A stretch of 64,000 bases of DNA from Myxococcota bacterium (GTDB lineage: Bacteria; Myxococcota_A; UBA9160; UBA6930): positions 1 to 64,000 of the forward strand of contig JANQFK010000086.1 in assembly GCA_028277885.1 (NCBI GenBank). Reading direction: 5' to 3'. Positions 1 to 7,512 of this stretch are shown here, piece after piece. Within the stretch, counting starts at the first letter, position 1. Each line of letters starts with the position of its first letter. The notes beneath the pieces are model-generated. The model was given only the letters and a program-made list of their open reading frames with translations. It searched no databases and was not told the DNA's origin. Position numbers and translations under genes: made by a program.

Positions 1-2
1 CC

Positions 3-356
3 AGCTACTGGGTGCCGGACCACGGCCCGCGCTGCTTCGTCGAGAAGGTCGACGTCGTCTCGGGAGTCGGGTACGACCGCGCCGCGGCCCTGGGCGAGCG
101 CACCGCGCGCTTCCACGAGATCCGCCGCGTGGTCTCGAACCTGGGCGTGTTCGACTTCGCCACGCCGGACCGGCGCATGCGCCTGGCCTCGCTCCACCCC
201 GGCGTCTCCGTGGACGAGGTGGTGGAGAAGACCGGCTTCGAGCTCGCCATCGACGGCGACGTGCCCGAGACGCGGCCTCCCACGGACGCCGAGCTGGGCC
301 TGCTGCGCGACGTCATCGATCCCGAGGGCCTGCGCGAGCGCGAAGTGAAGAGCTGA
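3..356 (+). CDS. ipdB: CoA-transferase subunit beta, C-terminal part (IpdB-like)
   Basis: The last 117 codons of a gene that starts before the window; the reading frame is open to the first base. The sequence resembles the C-terminal part of family I CoA-transferase beta subunits. The next two genes are clear ipdC and echA20 homologues, and in Mycobacterium tuberculosis echA20, ipdA, ipdB and ipdC are adjacent, so this is most likely ipdB. IpdAB is known to hydrolyse the C-ring-derived diketone CoA thioester (COCHEA-CoA) late in steroid degradation. The active-site region and the alpha subunit must lie upstream and cannot be checked here. The stop is 14 bp before the next gene, which suggests one transcript. 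Confidence 0.7.
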   Translation, partial: SYWVPDHGPRCFVEKVDVVSGVGYDRAAALGERTARFHEIRRVVSNLGVFDFATPDRRMRLASLHPGVSVDEVVEKTGFELAIDGDVPETRPPTDAELGLLRDVIDPEGLREREVKS

Positions 357-370
357 GAGAGACTTCCCGC

Positions 371-1435
371 GTGCACTCCGCCCTCCACACCAGGCTCTGC
401 GACCTCCTCGGCTGCGAGGTCCCGATCCTCCAGACCGGGATGGGCTGGGTCGCCACCCCGGAGCTGGTGGCCGCGGCCTGCAACGCCGGCGCCTTCGGCT
501 TCCTGGCGGCGGCCACCATCCAGCCGCCGGACGTGGAGGCCGCGATCCTCGAGGTGAAGGAGCGCACGGACCGCCCCTTCGGCGTGAACTTCCTGATGGA
601 CGCACCCGGCGCCGACGTGATCGTGGACGCCGTCGTGCGCCAGGGCGTGAAGGCGGCCGGCTACAACCGCGCCCCCGACGCCTCGCTCATCAAGCGCCTG
701 AAGGACGCCGGGGTGGTGTGCGTGCCCACCTGCGGTGCGCCCCGCCACGCCCAGAAGGCCGAGCGCCTGGGCGCCGACGCCATCATCATGCAGGGCGCCG
801 AGGGCGGCGGCCACACCGGCACCGTCCCCACCTCGCTGCTGATCTCCGAGGGCGCCGACCTCGTGGACGTTCCGATCGTCGCCGCCGGCGGCTTCCGGGA
901 CGGCCGCGGGCTGGTGGCCGCCCTGGCCTTCGGCGCCGAGGGCGTCGCCATGGGGACGCGCTTCCTGCTCACCGCCGAGAGCCCGGTGCCCGCCGCCACC
1001 ACCGAGCGCTACCTCGCCGCCGCCATGGACGACGTGCTGGTGACGAAGCAGGTGGACGGCCTGCCCCAGCGCGTGGTGCGCAACGAGCTGGTGGACCGCC
1101 TCGAGCGCAGCGGCCCCGTCAGCCTGCTGTGGCGCGCGCTGCGCAGCGGGCTCGCCTTCCGCAAGCTCTCCGGTGCCTCCATCCCGCAGCTGCTGCGCTC
1201 CGCCATGGCGCTGCGCAGCCACGAGAAGCTCACCCGCGCCCAGACCCTGATGGCCGCCAACGCGCCGATCCTCGCGAAGAGGGCGATGACCGACGGCGAC
1301 CCGGTGCACGGCTACCTGCCGAGTGGCACCGTGACGGGCGTGATCGGGGACCTGCCGAGCTGCAAGGAGCTCGTGGAGAGGATCGTCGGCGAGGCCGAGT
1401 GCACCCTGGCCGGTCTCGCGGGAGAGCGCGCGTGA
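371..1435 (+). CDS. ipdC: IpdC-like flavin-dependent reductase (nitronate monooxygenase fold)
   Basis: A 354-residue FMN TIM-barrel protein of the nitronate monooxygenase/2-nitropropane dioxygenase family. It starts with GTG behind GAGAGAG. Visible features are the N-terminal PILQTGMGWVATPELV segment, the phosphate-binding QGAEGGGHTG motif and a C-terminal LPSCKELVERIVG. All three match mycobacterial IpdC (Rv3553) as I recall it, and the length matches. IpdC is known to act as an FMN-dependent reductase on 5-OH-HIP-CoA during breakdown of the steroid C and D rings, in the cytoplasm. Order and orientation (ipdB-ipdC-echA20) support this over a true nitronate monooxygenase. Its TGA overlaps the GTG of the next gene. 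Confidence 0.85.
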   Translation: MHSALHTRLCDLLGCEVPILQTGMGWVATPELVAAACNAGAFGFLAAATIQPPDVEAAILEVKERTDRPFGVNFLMDAPGADVIVDAVVRQGVKAAGYNRAPDASLIKRLKDAGVVCVPTCGAPRHAQKAERLGADAIIMQGAEGGGHTGTVPTSLLISEGADLVDVPIVAAGGFRDGRGLVAALAFGAEGVAMGTRFLLTAESPVPAATTERYLAAAMDDVLVTKQVDGLPQRVVRNELVDRLERSGPVSLLWRALRSGLAFRKLSGASIPQLLRSAMALRSHEKLTRAQTLMAANAPILAKRAMTDGDPVHGYLPSGTVTGVIGDLPSCKELVERIVGEAECTLAGLAGERA

Positions 1436-2199
1436 GCTACGCCGAGGTCAGCGTCGAGAAGGGGGTGGCGGAGCTGGTGCTCGCCCACCCGCCGGTGAAC
1501 GCCTTCGACAGCGCGGGCTGGGAGCACCTCGCCGAGCTGGTGACGCGCCTGGGCCGCGACGAGCAGGTGCGCGTGATCGTGATCGCCGCCGAGGGCCGCG
1601 GCTTCTGCGCCGGCGTGGACATCAAGGAGCTGGCCGCCGACGCGAGCCTCATCACCCGGGTCAACAAGGGCTGCTACGACACCTTCGCCGCCATCCACGA
1701 CTGCCCGGTGCCGGTGATCGCCGCCGCCCACGGCTTCGTGCTCGGCGGCGGCGTCGGGATCGTGGGCTCCTGCGACGTGATCTACGCCTCCGAGGACGCG
1801 ACCTTCGGCCTGCCCGAGATCGATCGCGGCGCTCTCGGCGCGGCCTCCCACCTGCTGCGCATGTTCCCGATCCAGAAGGTGCGCCGCATGCTCTACAGCG
1901 GCGAGCCCATCGACGCCGCCGAGGCGTACCGGCTGGGCGCCCTCGAGGAGGTGGTGCCCCGGGAGCGGCTGCGCGCCACGGCGCGGGGGCTGGCCGACAA
2001 GATCGCCGAGAAGAGCCCCAAGGCGGTGCGCCTCGCCAAGGAGTCCCTGAACGGCATCGAGCTGCTCGACGTGAAGCGGAGCTACCGCTTCGAGCAGGGC
2101 TTCACCCTCGAGCTCTACACCTCGCCCGACTCCCAGGAGGCCCGCGACGCCTTCGTGGAGAAGCGCGACGCCGACTTCGACGCGAAGAAGAAGGGCTGA
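1432..2199 (+). CDS. echA20: EchA20-like enoyl-CoA hydratase family ring-opening hydrolase
   Basis: A 255-residue crotonase-fold protein. The GTG start shares GTGA with the ipdC stop, so translation is probably coupled. Oxyanion-hole segments GRGFCAGVDIKEL and HGFVLGGGVGIVG are present, as are EDATFGLPE and the C-terminal SYRFEQGFTLEL that I recall in EchA20 (Rv3550). EchA20 is known to open the C ring of HIEC-CoA by a retro-Dieckmann-type hydrolysis just before IpdAB acts. Synteny with ipdB and ipdC makes an ordinary beta-oxidation hydratase less likely. Confidence 0.82.
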   Translation: MSYAEVSVEKGVAELVLAHPPVNAFDSAGWEHLAELVTRLGRDEQVRVIVIAAEGRGFCAGVDIKELAADASLITRVNKGCYDTFAAIHDCPVPVIAAAHGFVLGGGVGIVGSCDVIYASEDATFGLPEIDRGALGAASHLLRMFPIQKVRRMLYSGEPIDAAEAYRLGALEEVVPRERLRATARGLADKIAEKSPKAVRLAKESLNGIELLDVKRSYRFEQGFTLELYTSPDSQEARDAFVEKRDADFDAKKKG

Positions 2200-2217
2200 A
2201 ATGACCTACCGACGCAA

Positions 2218-2243
2218 GCACGGCCGGCTTCGCCGGACCGTGC
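2218..2243 (+). terminator. GC-rich hairpin after echA20
   Basis: GCACGG pairs with CCGTGC, and an inner CCGGC pairs with GCCGG around a TTC loop with one bulged A. It lies 18 bp after the echA20 stop. No T run follows, so it may instead act in mRNA processing or attenuation between echA20 and the next gene. Confidence 0.35.
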
Positions 2244-2302
2244 GCGCAGCGAGCTAGCGCCCGGCGAAGCCGGACGCGGCCAGCGAAGCGAAGCTCAGAA
2301 GG
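2243..2302 (+). repeat. GC-rich spacer repeat, copy A
   Basis: This spacer contains CGCGCAGCGAGCTAGCG and, directly before the ATG, CGGCCAGCGAAGCGAAG followed by CTCAGAAGG. Closely related blocks occur before the ATG at 6286. It supplies the AGAAGG-like ribosome binding region of the following dehydrogenase gene. Confidence 0.5.
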
Positions 2303-3487
2303 ATGGATCTCACCTACACCGCGGAGCAGGAGGCGTTCCGCCGGGAGGCGCGCGCGTGGCTCGAGGCGCACGTGCCCCGAGAGCCTCTTCCCTCCTTCGA
2401 CACGGCAGAGGGTTTCCAGGCTCACCGAAACTGGGAGCGCGAGCTCCACGCCGGCGGCTGGGCCATGGTGCCCTGGCCCGTCGAGTACGGCGGCCGCGGC
2501 GCGAACCTGCTCGAGTGGCTGATCTTCGAGGAGGAGTACTACCGCGTGGGCGCGCCGGGGCGCGTCAACCAGAACGGGATCTTCCTGCTCGGCCCGACCC
2601 TGATGGAGTACGGGACGCCCGAGCAGAAGGCCCGCTACCTGCCGAAGATGGCCTCCTCCGAGGAGGTCTGGGCCCAGGGCTGGTCCGAGCCCAACGCGGG
2701 CAGCGACATGGCCAACATCCAGACCACCGCGATCCGCGACGGCGACCACTACGTCGTGAACGGCCAGAAGACCTGGGCCTCCCGGGGCGCCTTCGCGGAC
2801 TGGCTGTTCGGCCTGTTCCGCACGGACCCGGACTCGGAGCGCCATCGCGGGCTGAGCTTCGTGCTCGTTCCCCTCGACGCGCCGGGCGTCACCGTGCGCC
2901 CCATCGCCCAGCTCGACGGCGAGACGGGCTTCGCCGAGGTGTTCCTCGACGACGCGCGGGTGCCCGTGGCGAACCGCCTCGGCGGCGAGGGCGAGGGCTG
3001 GAAGGTCGCCATGGCGACGGCGGGCTTCGAGCGCGGCCTGATGCTGCGCAGCCCGGCGCGCTTCCAGGGCACCGCGCGCCGGCTGGTGGAGCTCTACCGC
3101 GAGGCGCTGGCGGCCGGCGCCCCCCTCGAGCCCTCCCTGCGCGAGGCCGTGGTGCGTGCCTGGATCGACGCCGAGGCCTACGCGCTGGGCACCTACCAGA
3201 CCGTCTCGCGCCTGCTCGAGGGCGGGAAGATCGGCGCCGAGGCGAGCCTCAACAAGATCTTCTGGTCCGAGCTCGACACCTTCATGCACGAGACCGCGCT
3301 GCGCATCCTGGGCGACCGCGGCGAGCTGCTTCCCGAGGCACCGGCCGCCGCGGCGAACGGAGCGCCGGGCGTGGGCCGCTGGCTCGACGGCTACCTGTTC
3401 TCCCTGGCGGGCCCGATCTACGCCGGCACCAACGAGATCCAGCGCAACGTGATCGCCGAGCGCATCCTCGGCCTGCCCCGGAGCTGA
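2303..3487 (+). CDS. Acyl-CoA dehydrogenase, long (alpha-type) subunit
   Basis: A 394-residue FAD acyl-CoA dehydrogenase. Domains in order are an N-terminal helical domain, a middle beta domain with WSEPNAGSDMANIQT and VNGQKTWASRGA, and a C-terminal helical domain ending in PIYAGTNEIQRNVIAERILG. This family oxidises acyl-CoA thioesters to 2,3-enoyl-CoA. The next gene is a shorter dehydrogenase 3 bp away. Such pairs form alpha2beta2 heterotetramers in steroid catabolism (ChsE1-ChsE2, ChsE4-ChsE5). The DUF35 and Ltp2-like genes downstream suggest the dehydrogenation of the last side-chain cycle. This is inference, because the protein looks more like FadE17/FadE30 than FadE29. Confidence 0.85.
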   Translation: MDLTYTAEQEAFRREARAWLEAHVPREPLPSFDTAEGFQAHRNWERELHAGGWAMVPWPVEYGGRGANLLEWLIFEEEYYRVGAPGRVNQNGIFLLGPTLMEYGTPEQKARYLPKMASSEEVWAQGWSEPNAGSDMANIQTTAIRDGDHYVVNGQKTWASRGAFADWLFGLFRTDPDSERHRGLSFVLVPLDAPGVTVRPIAQLDGETGFAEVFLDDARVPVANRLGGEGEGWKVAMATAGFERGLMLRSPARFQGTARRLVELYREALAAGAPLEPSLREAVVRAWIDAEAYALGTYQTVSRLLEGGKIGAEASLNKIFWSELDTFMHETALRILGDRGELLPEAPAAAANGAPGVGRWLDGYLFSLAGPIYAGTNEIQRNVIAERILGLPRS

Positions 3488-3490
3488 CCC

Positions 3491-4549
3491 GTGCGCTTCG
3501 CCTTCACCGAGGACCAGCTGCTGCTGCGCGACACCCTGCGCGACTTCCTGGCCGGGGAGTGCACGCCCGAGCGGCTGCGCGAGCTGTGGGAGACCGGGAC
3601 CGCGCGCTCGCCGGTGCTCTGGAGCCAGCTCGCCGAGCTCGGCGTGCCCGGCCTGCTGGCGCCGACCGAGCACGGCGGCCTCGGCCTCGACGAGATCGAC
3701 GGCGTGCTGCTCTTCGAGGAAGCGGGCCGCGCCGCCCTCGCCGAGCCGGTGGTCGGCACGGCCGCGGTGGGGGTCCCGCTGCTCGCGAGCCTCCCCGATC
3801 CGGCGATCGCCGCCGCCTGGCTCCCCAAGGTGGCGGCTGGCGCGGCGCGCCTCGCGGTGGGGCACCCGGTGAGCCCCTTCGTCGAGGACGCCCATGTGGC
3901 CGGCCTGCTGCTGCTCTGCCACGGCGACGAGATCCACGCCGTCGAGCCCGGCGCGGTGGAGCTCACCGCCCAGCCCGCCAACGACCCCTCGCGCAAGCTC
4001 TTCTCCGTGGCCTGGACGCCGGTCGACGCGACCCGGGTAGCGGCCGGCAGCGAGGGCACGGCGCTCCAGGCCGACGCCCTCGACCGTGGCGCGCTGGCCT
4101 GCGCGGCCCAGCAGCTCGGCGTCACCGACCGCCTGGTCGCCCTGGCGGTCGACTACGCGAGGCAGCGCCAGCAGTTCGGCAAGCCCATCGGCGCCTTCCA
4201 GGCCGTGAAGCACCAGCTCGCCGACGTCCAGGTGCGCCTCGACTACGCGCGCCCCCTCGTGCACCGCGCCGCCCACTCCGTGGCGCGCGGGGCGGCGACC
4301 CGCTCCGCCGACGTCTCCATGGCCAAGATCGCCGCCTCCGAGGCCGCCCAGCGCGCGGCGAAGACGGCGCTGCAGGTGCACGGGGCCCTGGGCTACACCT
4401 GGGAGCAGGACGTGCACCTGTGGATGCGGCGCGCCTGGTCCCTCGAGATCGCCTGGGGGCGCAGCGCCTGGCACGCCCGGCGCGTGGCCGAGGCGCTCCT
4501 CGAGGGGGCCGCCCCCGTCGAGAGCTTCGGCTTCGAGCCGCGAACCTGA
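3491..4549 (+). CDS. Acyl-CoA dehydrogenase, short (beta-type) subunit
   Basis: A 352-residue acyl-CoA dehydrogenase with a GTG start, 3 bp after its partner. It is shorter and more divergent than the upstream protein, like FadE28 and other beta subunits. The C-terminal half keeps YARQRQQFGKPIGAFQAVKH and QVHGALGYTWEQDVHLWMRR, which are standard for the family. The middle domain is poorly conserved and lacks the usual TEPxAGSD motif, as is common in the partner subunit of heteromeric steroid acyl-CoA dehydrogenases. It probably forms one enzyme with the 2303-3487 product. Confidence 0.83.
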   Translation: MRFAFTEDQLLLRDTLRDFLAGECTPERLRELWETGTARSPVLWSQLAELGVPGLLAPTEHGGLGLDEIDGVLLFEEAGRAALAEPVVGTAAVGVPLLASLPDPAIAAAWLPKVAAGAARLAVGHPVSPFVEDAHVAGLLLLCHGDEIHAVEPGAVELTAQPANDPSRKLFSVAWTPVDATRVAAGSEGTALQADALDRGALACAAQQLGVTDRLVALAVDYARQRQQFGKPIGAFQAVKHQLADVQVRLDYARPLVHRAAHSVARGAATRSADVSMAKIAASEAAQRAAKTALQVHGALGYTWEQDVHLWMRRAWSLEIAWGRSAWHARRVAEALLEGAAPVESFGFEPRT

Positions 4550-4568
4550 ACGAGCGAGGAGTCCGAGC

Positions 4569-5003
4569 GTGAGCAAGAACCGCGTACCCGCCATCGACGG
4601 CTGGTTCACGATGGACCCCGAGGAGCCCCGGCTGCTCGGGCTGCGCGACACCGAGAGCGGCAGCTACTTCTTTCCCAAGGACGTCGCGGTGAGCCGCGCC
4701 CCCGGCTACGCCACGGCCCCGCTCGAGGAGACGCCGCTCTCGCGCCGCGGCCGGCTCTGGTCCTACACCACCAACCACTACAAGGCGCCGGAGCCCTACG
4801 TGTCGCCGGACCCCTTCGTCCCCTACACGGTGGCGGCGGTGGAGCTCCAGGAGGAGCGCATGGTGGTGCTCGGCCAGCTCGCGGCCGGGGTCGACCCCGC
4901 GTGCCTCGAGGCGGGCATGGAGATGGAGATCGTCCTCGACACGCTGTACGAGGACGACGAGAACGAGTACCTGGTCTGGAAGTGGAAGCCGGTGGAGGCC
5001 TGA
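4569..5003 (+). CDS. DUF35 OB-fold protein (ChsH2 C-domain-like), zinc ribbon lost
   Basis: A 144-residue protein of the DUF35 type (rubredoxin-like ribbon plus OB fold). It starts with GTG. DUF35 proteins partner with thiolase-like enzymes; in mycobacteria the C-terminal DUF35 domain of ChsH2 binds the Ltp2 aldolase. Here the Ltp2-like gene follows after 3 bp. The ribbon position reads LRDTESGSYFFPKDVAVS, where CxxC pairs are expected; the only cysteine is near residue 112, so the zinc site is absent. The OB-fold half (LWSYTTNHYKAPEPYV onward) looks intact. The hydratase half of ChsH2 is missing; a separate MaoC gene lies at 12940-13410. Confidence 0.75.
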   Translation: MSKNRVPAIDGWFTMDPEEPRLLGLRDTESGSYFFPKDVAVSRAPGYATAPLEETPLSRRGRLWSYTTNHYKAPEPYVSPDPFVPYTVAAVELQEERMVVLGQLAAGVDPACLEAGMEMEIVLDTLYEDDENEYLVWKWKPVEA

Positions 5004-5006
5004 GGG

Positions 5007-6197
5007 ATGAACGAGCACGAGGTCGCGATTCTCGGAGTCGGCATGCACCCCTGGGGCAAGTGGGGGCGGAACTTCGTCGAGTACGGCGTGCACGCCATCC
5101 AGGCCGCCCTCGACGACGCCGGCCTGGCCTGGACGGACGTCGAGTTCGTGGCCGGCGGCGACACGGTGCGCAACGGCTACCCGGGCTACGTGTCCGGCGC
5201 GACCTTCGCCCAGGCGATGGGGTTCACCGGGATCCCCATCTCCAGCTCCTACGCGGCCTGCGCGACCGGCGCCCAGGCGCTCGAGTCGGCGCGCACCCGC
5301 ATCCTGGCCGGGATGTGCGACGTCGCACTGGTGGTCGGGGCGGACACCACGCCCAAGGGCTTCCTGGCGCCGGCCAAGGGCGAGCGCCAGCTCGACCCGG
5401 ACTGGCTGCGCTTCCGGCTGCTCGGAGCCACGAACCCCACCTACTTCGGCCTCTACGCGCGGCGCCGGATGGAGCTGTTCGGCGCCACGCCCGCGGACTT
5501 CGCCCGGGTGAAGGTGAAGAACAGCCGCCACGGGCTCCACAACCCGAACGCCCGCTACCGCAAGGAGGTGACCGAGGAGGAGGTGCTGGCCTCGCCCCTG
5601 GTCTCGGACCCGCTGCACCTGCTCGAGATCTGCGCCACCAGCGACGGCGGCGCCGCCCTGGTGCTCACCTCCATGGACTACGCGCGGCGCCACGCCAGCG
5701 ACTTCGTGCGGGTCGCCGGCGTCTCGACGGTGACCCCCACCTACCCGAACGCGCTGATCGACATGCCGAACTTCGCCACGGACTCCGCGGCCGGGCTCGC
5801 CGCGCCGGACCGCGGCTTCAAGGACTCCATCGCCGTGGCCGCCTACGAGCAGGCCGGCATCGGCCCCGAGGACCTCGACCTGGCCGAGGTCTACGACCTC
5901 TCCACCGCGCTCGAGCTCGACTGGTACGAGAACATCGGGCTGTGCAAGCCCGGCGAGGCCGAGAAGCTGCTGAACGACGGCGCCACGACCCTCGGCGGCC
6001 GCGTGCCGGTGAACCCGAGCGGCGGCCTGGCGAGCTTCGGCGAGGCCGTGCCCGCCCAGGCCATCGCCCAGGTGTGCGAGCTCACCTGGCAGCTGCGCGG
6101 CCAGGCGACGGAGCGCCAGGTGGAGGGCGCCCGGGTGGGCGTGACGGTGAACCAGGGACTCTTCGGCCACGGCTCGTCCGTGGTCGTGAGGAAGTGA
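5007..6197 (+). CDS. Ltp2-like thiolase-fold aldolase (lipid-transfer protein family)
   Basis: A 396-residue thiolase-fold protein, 3 bp after the DUF35 gene. The nucleophile position is kept (SSSYAACATGAQ, Cys85), but the second-half thiolase motifs are changed: NEAF is AEVYD, the GHPxGATG histidine is replaced in SGGLASFGEAVPA, and the C-terminal CxGGG is NQGLFGHG. That pattern fits the Ltp2/SCPx-related group rather than a real thiolase. Ltp2 with DUF35 is known to split the C17 side chain by a retro-aldol reaction, releasing propionyl-CoA and leaving androstenedione. The same reaction is inferred here from the neighbouring genes. Confidence 0.75.
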   Translation: MNEHEVAILGVGMHPWGKWGRNFVEYGVHAIQAALDDAGLAWTDVEFVAGGDTVRNGYPGYVSGATFAQAMGFTGIPISSSYAACATGAQALESARTRILAGMCDVALVVGADTTPKGFLAPAKGERQLDPDWLRFRLLGATNPTYFGLYARRRMELFGATPADFARVKVKNSRHGLHNPNARYRKEVTEEEVLASPLVSDPLHLLEICATSDGGAALVLTSMDYARRHASDFVRVAGVSTVTPTYPNALIDMPNFATDSAAGLAAPDRGFKDSIAVAAYEQAGIGPEDLDLAEVYDLSTALELDWYENIGLCKPGEAEKLLNDGATTLGGRVPVNPSGGLASFGEAVPAQAIAQVCELTWQLRGQATERQVEGARVGVTVNQGLFGHGSSVVVRK

Positions 6198-6238
6198 GTC
6201 GAGCGGGCAATTCCCAGCGAGGGCCGGCGCGGCCGGCC

Positions 6239-6285
6239 CGCGCAGCGGGCTGGCGAGCGGCCAGCGAAGCGGAGGTTCGGAAGCG
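6239..6285 (+). repeat. GC-rich spacer repeat, copy B
   Basis: Contains CGCGCAGCGGGCTGGCG, then CGGCCAGCGAAGCGGAG and GTTCGGAAGCG, ending at the ATG of the thiolase gene. It is the same pattern as at 2243-2302 but shorter in the middle. In both places it fills the gap between two genes of the steroid cluster and provides a purine-rich stretch before the start codon. Confidence 0.5.
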
Positions 6286-7434
6286 ATGGAGGCGTACATC
6301 ATCGATGCGGTGCGGACCCCGGTCGGGAAGCGGGGCGGCGGGCTCGCCCAGGAGCATCCCGCGGACCTCGGCGCCCACGTCCTGAGGGCGCTGATGGCGC
6401 GCACCGGCGTGGACCCGGCCGCGGTGGACGACGTGGTCTGGGGCTGCTGCGACACCCTCGGCCCCCAGGCCGGCGACATCGGCCGCACCTGCTGGCTCGC
6501 GGCGGGGCTCCCGGAGCACGTCCCCGGCGTCACCATCGACCGCCAGTGCGGCTCCTCCCAGCAGTCGGTGCACTTCGCCGCCCAGGCGGTGATGAGCGGC
6601 AGCATGGACCTCGTGGTGGCGGGCGGCGTGCAGAACATGAGCGCCATCCCGATCTCGTCGGCCATGACCCTCGCCGAGCCGCTCGGCTTCACGGACCCCT
6701 TCTCGGGCTCGAAGGGCTGGGTGGACCGCTACGGCACCCAGGAGGTCTCCCAGTTCCGCGGCGCCGAGATGATCGCCGAGAAGTGGGACATCTCCCGGGA
6801 GGACATGGAGCGCTTCGCCCTCGAGAGCCACGAGCGCGCGATCCGCGCCCAGGACGAGGGGCGCTTCGGCGACGAGATCCAGCCCTACGGCGACGTGAAG
6901 GCCGACGAGGGGCCGCGCCGCGGCACCTCCCTCGAGAAGATGGCGAAGCTCCAGACCCTGAGCCCCGGCGGCCGGCTCACCGCCGCCGTGGCGAGCCAGA
7001 TCTCCGACGGCGCCACCAGCCTGCTGGTGGCCCCGAAGCAGGCCGTGAAGGACCACGGCCTGAAGCCCCGCGCGCGCGTGCACCACATGAGCGTGCGCGC
7101 CGACGATCCCATCTACATGCTCACGGCGCCGATCCCGGCGACGCGCCACGCCCTCGAGAAGTCCGGCATGAAGCTCGACCAGATGGACGCCATCGAGATC
7201 AACGAGGCCTTCGCCTCGGTGGTGCTCGCCTGGGAGAAGGAGCTCCACCCCGACATGAGCAAGGTGAACCCCAACGGCGGCGCCATCGCGCTGGGCCACC
7301 CCATCGGCGCCACGGGAACGCGGCTGATGGCCACCCTGCTGAACGAGCTCGAGCGCACCGGCGGCCGCTACGGCCTCCAGACCATGTGCGAAGGCGGCGG
7401 CCAGGCCAACGTCACCACCCTGGAGCGGCCCTAG
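6286..7434 (+). CDS. Acetyl-CoA acyltransferase (FadA5-like thiolase)
   Basis: A 382-residue thiolase with all catalytic parts: nucleophilic Cys88 in RQCGSSQQS, INEAFAS, GHPIGATGTR and the second cysteine in TMCEGGG. The N-terminal half, with LAAGLPEHVPGVTID, resembles FadA5, which is known to cleave 3-keto side-chain acyl-CoAs of cholesterol by thiolysis. FadA6 or a general degradative thiolase remain possible. The upstream gap is the spacer repeat. Its TAG stop is followed after 2 bp by the palindromic element at 7437. Confidence 0.85.
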   Translation: MEAYIIDAVRTPVGKRGGGLAQEHPADLGAHVLRALMARTGVDPAAVDDVVWGCCDTLGPQAGDIGRTCWLAAGLPEHVPGVTIDRQCGSSQQSVHFAAQAVMSGSMDLVVAGGVQNMSAIPISSAMTLAEPLGFTDPFSGSKGWVDRYGTQEVSQFRGAEMIAEKWDISREDMERFALESHERAIRAQDEGRFGDEIQPYGDVKADEGPRRGTSLEKMAKLQTLSPGGRLTAAVASQISDGATSLLVAPKQAVKDHGLKPRARVHHMSVRADDPIYMLTAPIPATRHALEKSGMKLDQMDAIEINEAFASVVLAWEKELHPDMSKVNPNGGAIALGHPIGATGTRLMATLLNELERTGGRYGLQTMCEGGGQANVTTLERP

Positions 7435-7436
7435 GA

Positions 7437-7502
7437 GGGGACGTTCCTTGAGATTCCCACTTCCCCACGGGTGGGGAAGTGAGAATCCCAAGGAACGTCC
7501 CC
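7437..7502 (+). repeat. Palindromic GGGGACGTTCCTTGAGATT element, copy 1 (imperfect)
   Basis: Two 31-bp arms (7437-7467 and 7472-7502) around a CGGG loop, differing at two positions. The outer sequence GGGGACGTTCCTTGAGATT is shared with the perfect copy at 41060-41129. It starts two bases after the thiolase TAG and ends just before the GGAGA ribosome binding site of the next gene. It may act as a terminator or mRNA stabiliser, or be a non-coding mobile repeat of MITE or REP type. Confidence 0.85.
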
Positions 7503-7512
7503 GGAGACTTGC

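Noticed and set aside
371-1435. Nitronate monooxygenase as the role of this gene
   Set aside because: The fold is right, but gene order and the detailed match with mycobacterial IpdC favour the steroid reductase.
2102-4651. Open frame of 849 codons on the minus strand
   Set aside because: It is antisense to the two acyl-CoA dehydrogenase genes and contains Arg/Ala/Gly/His-rich filler typical of shadow frames in very GC-rich DNA.
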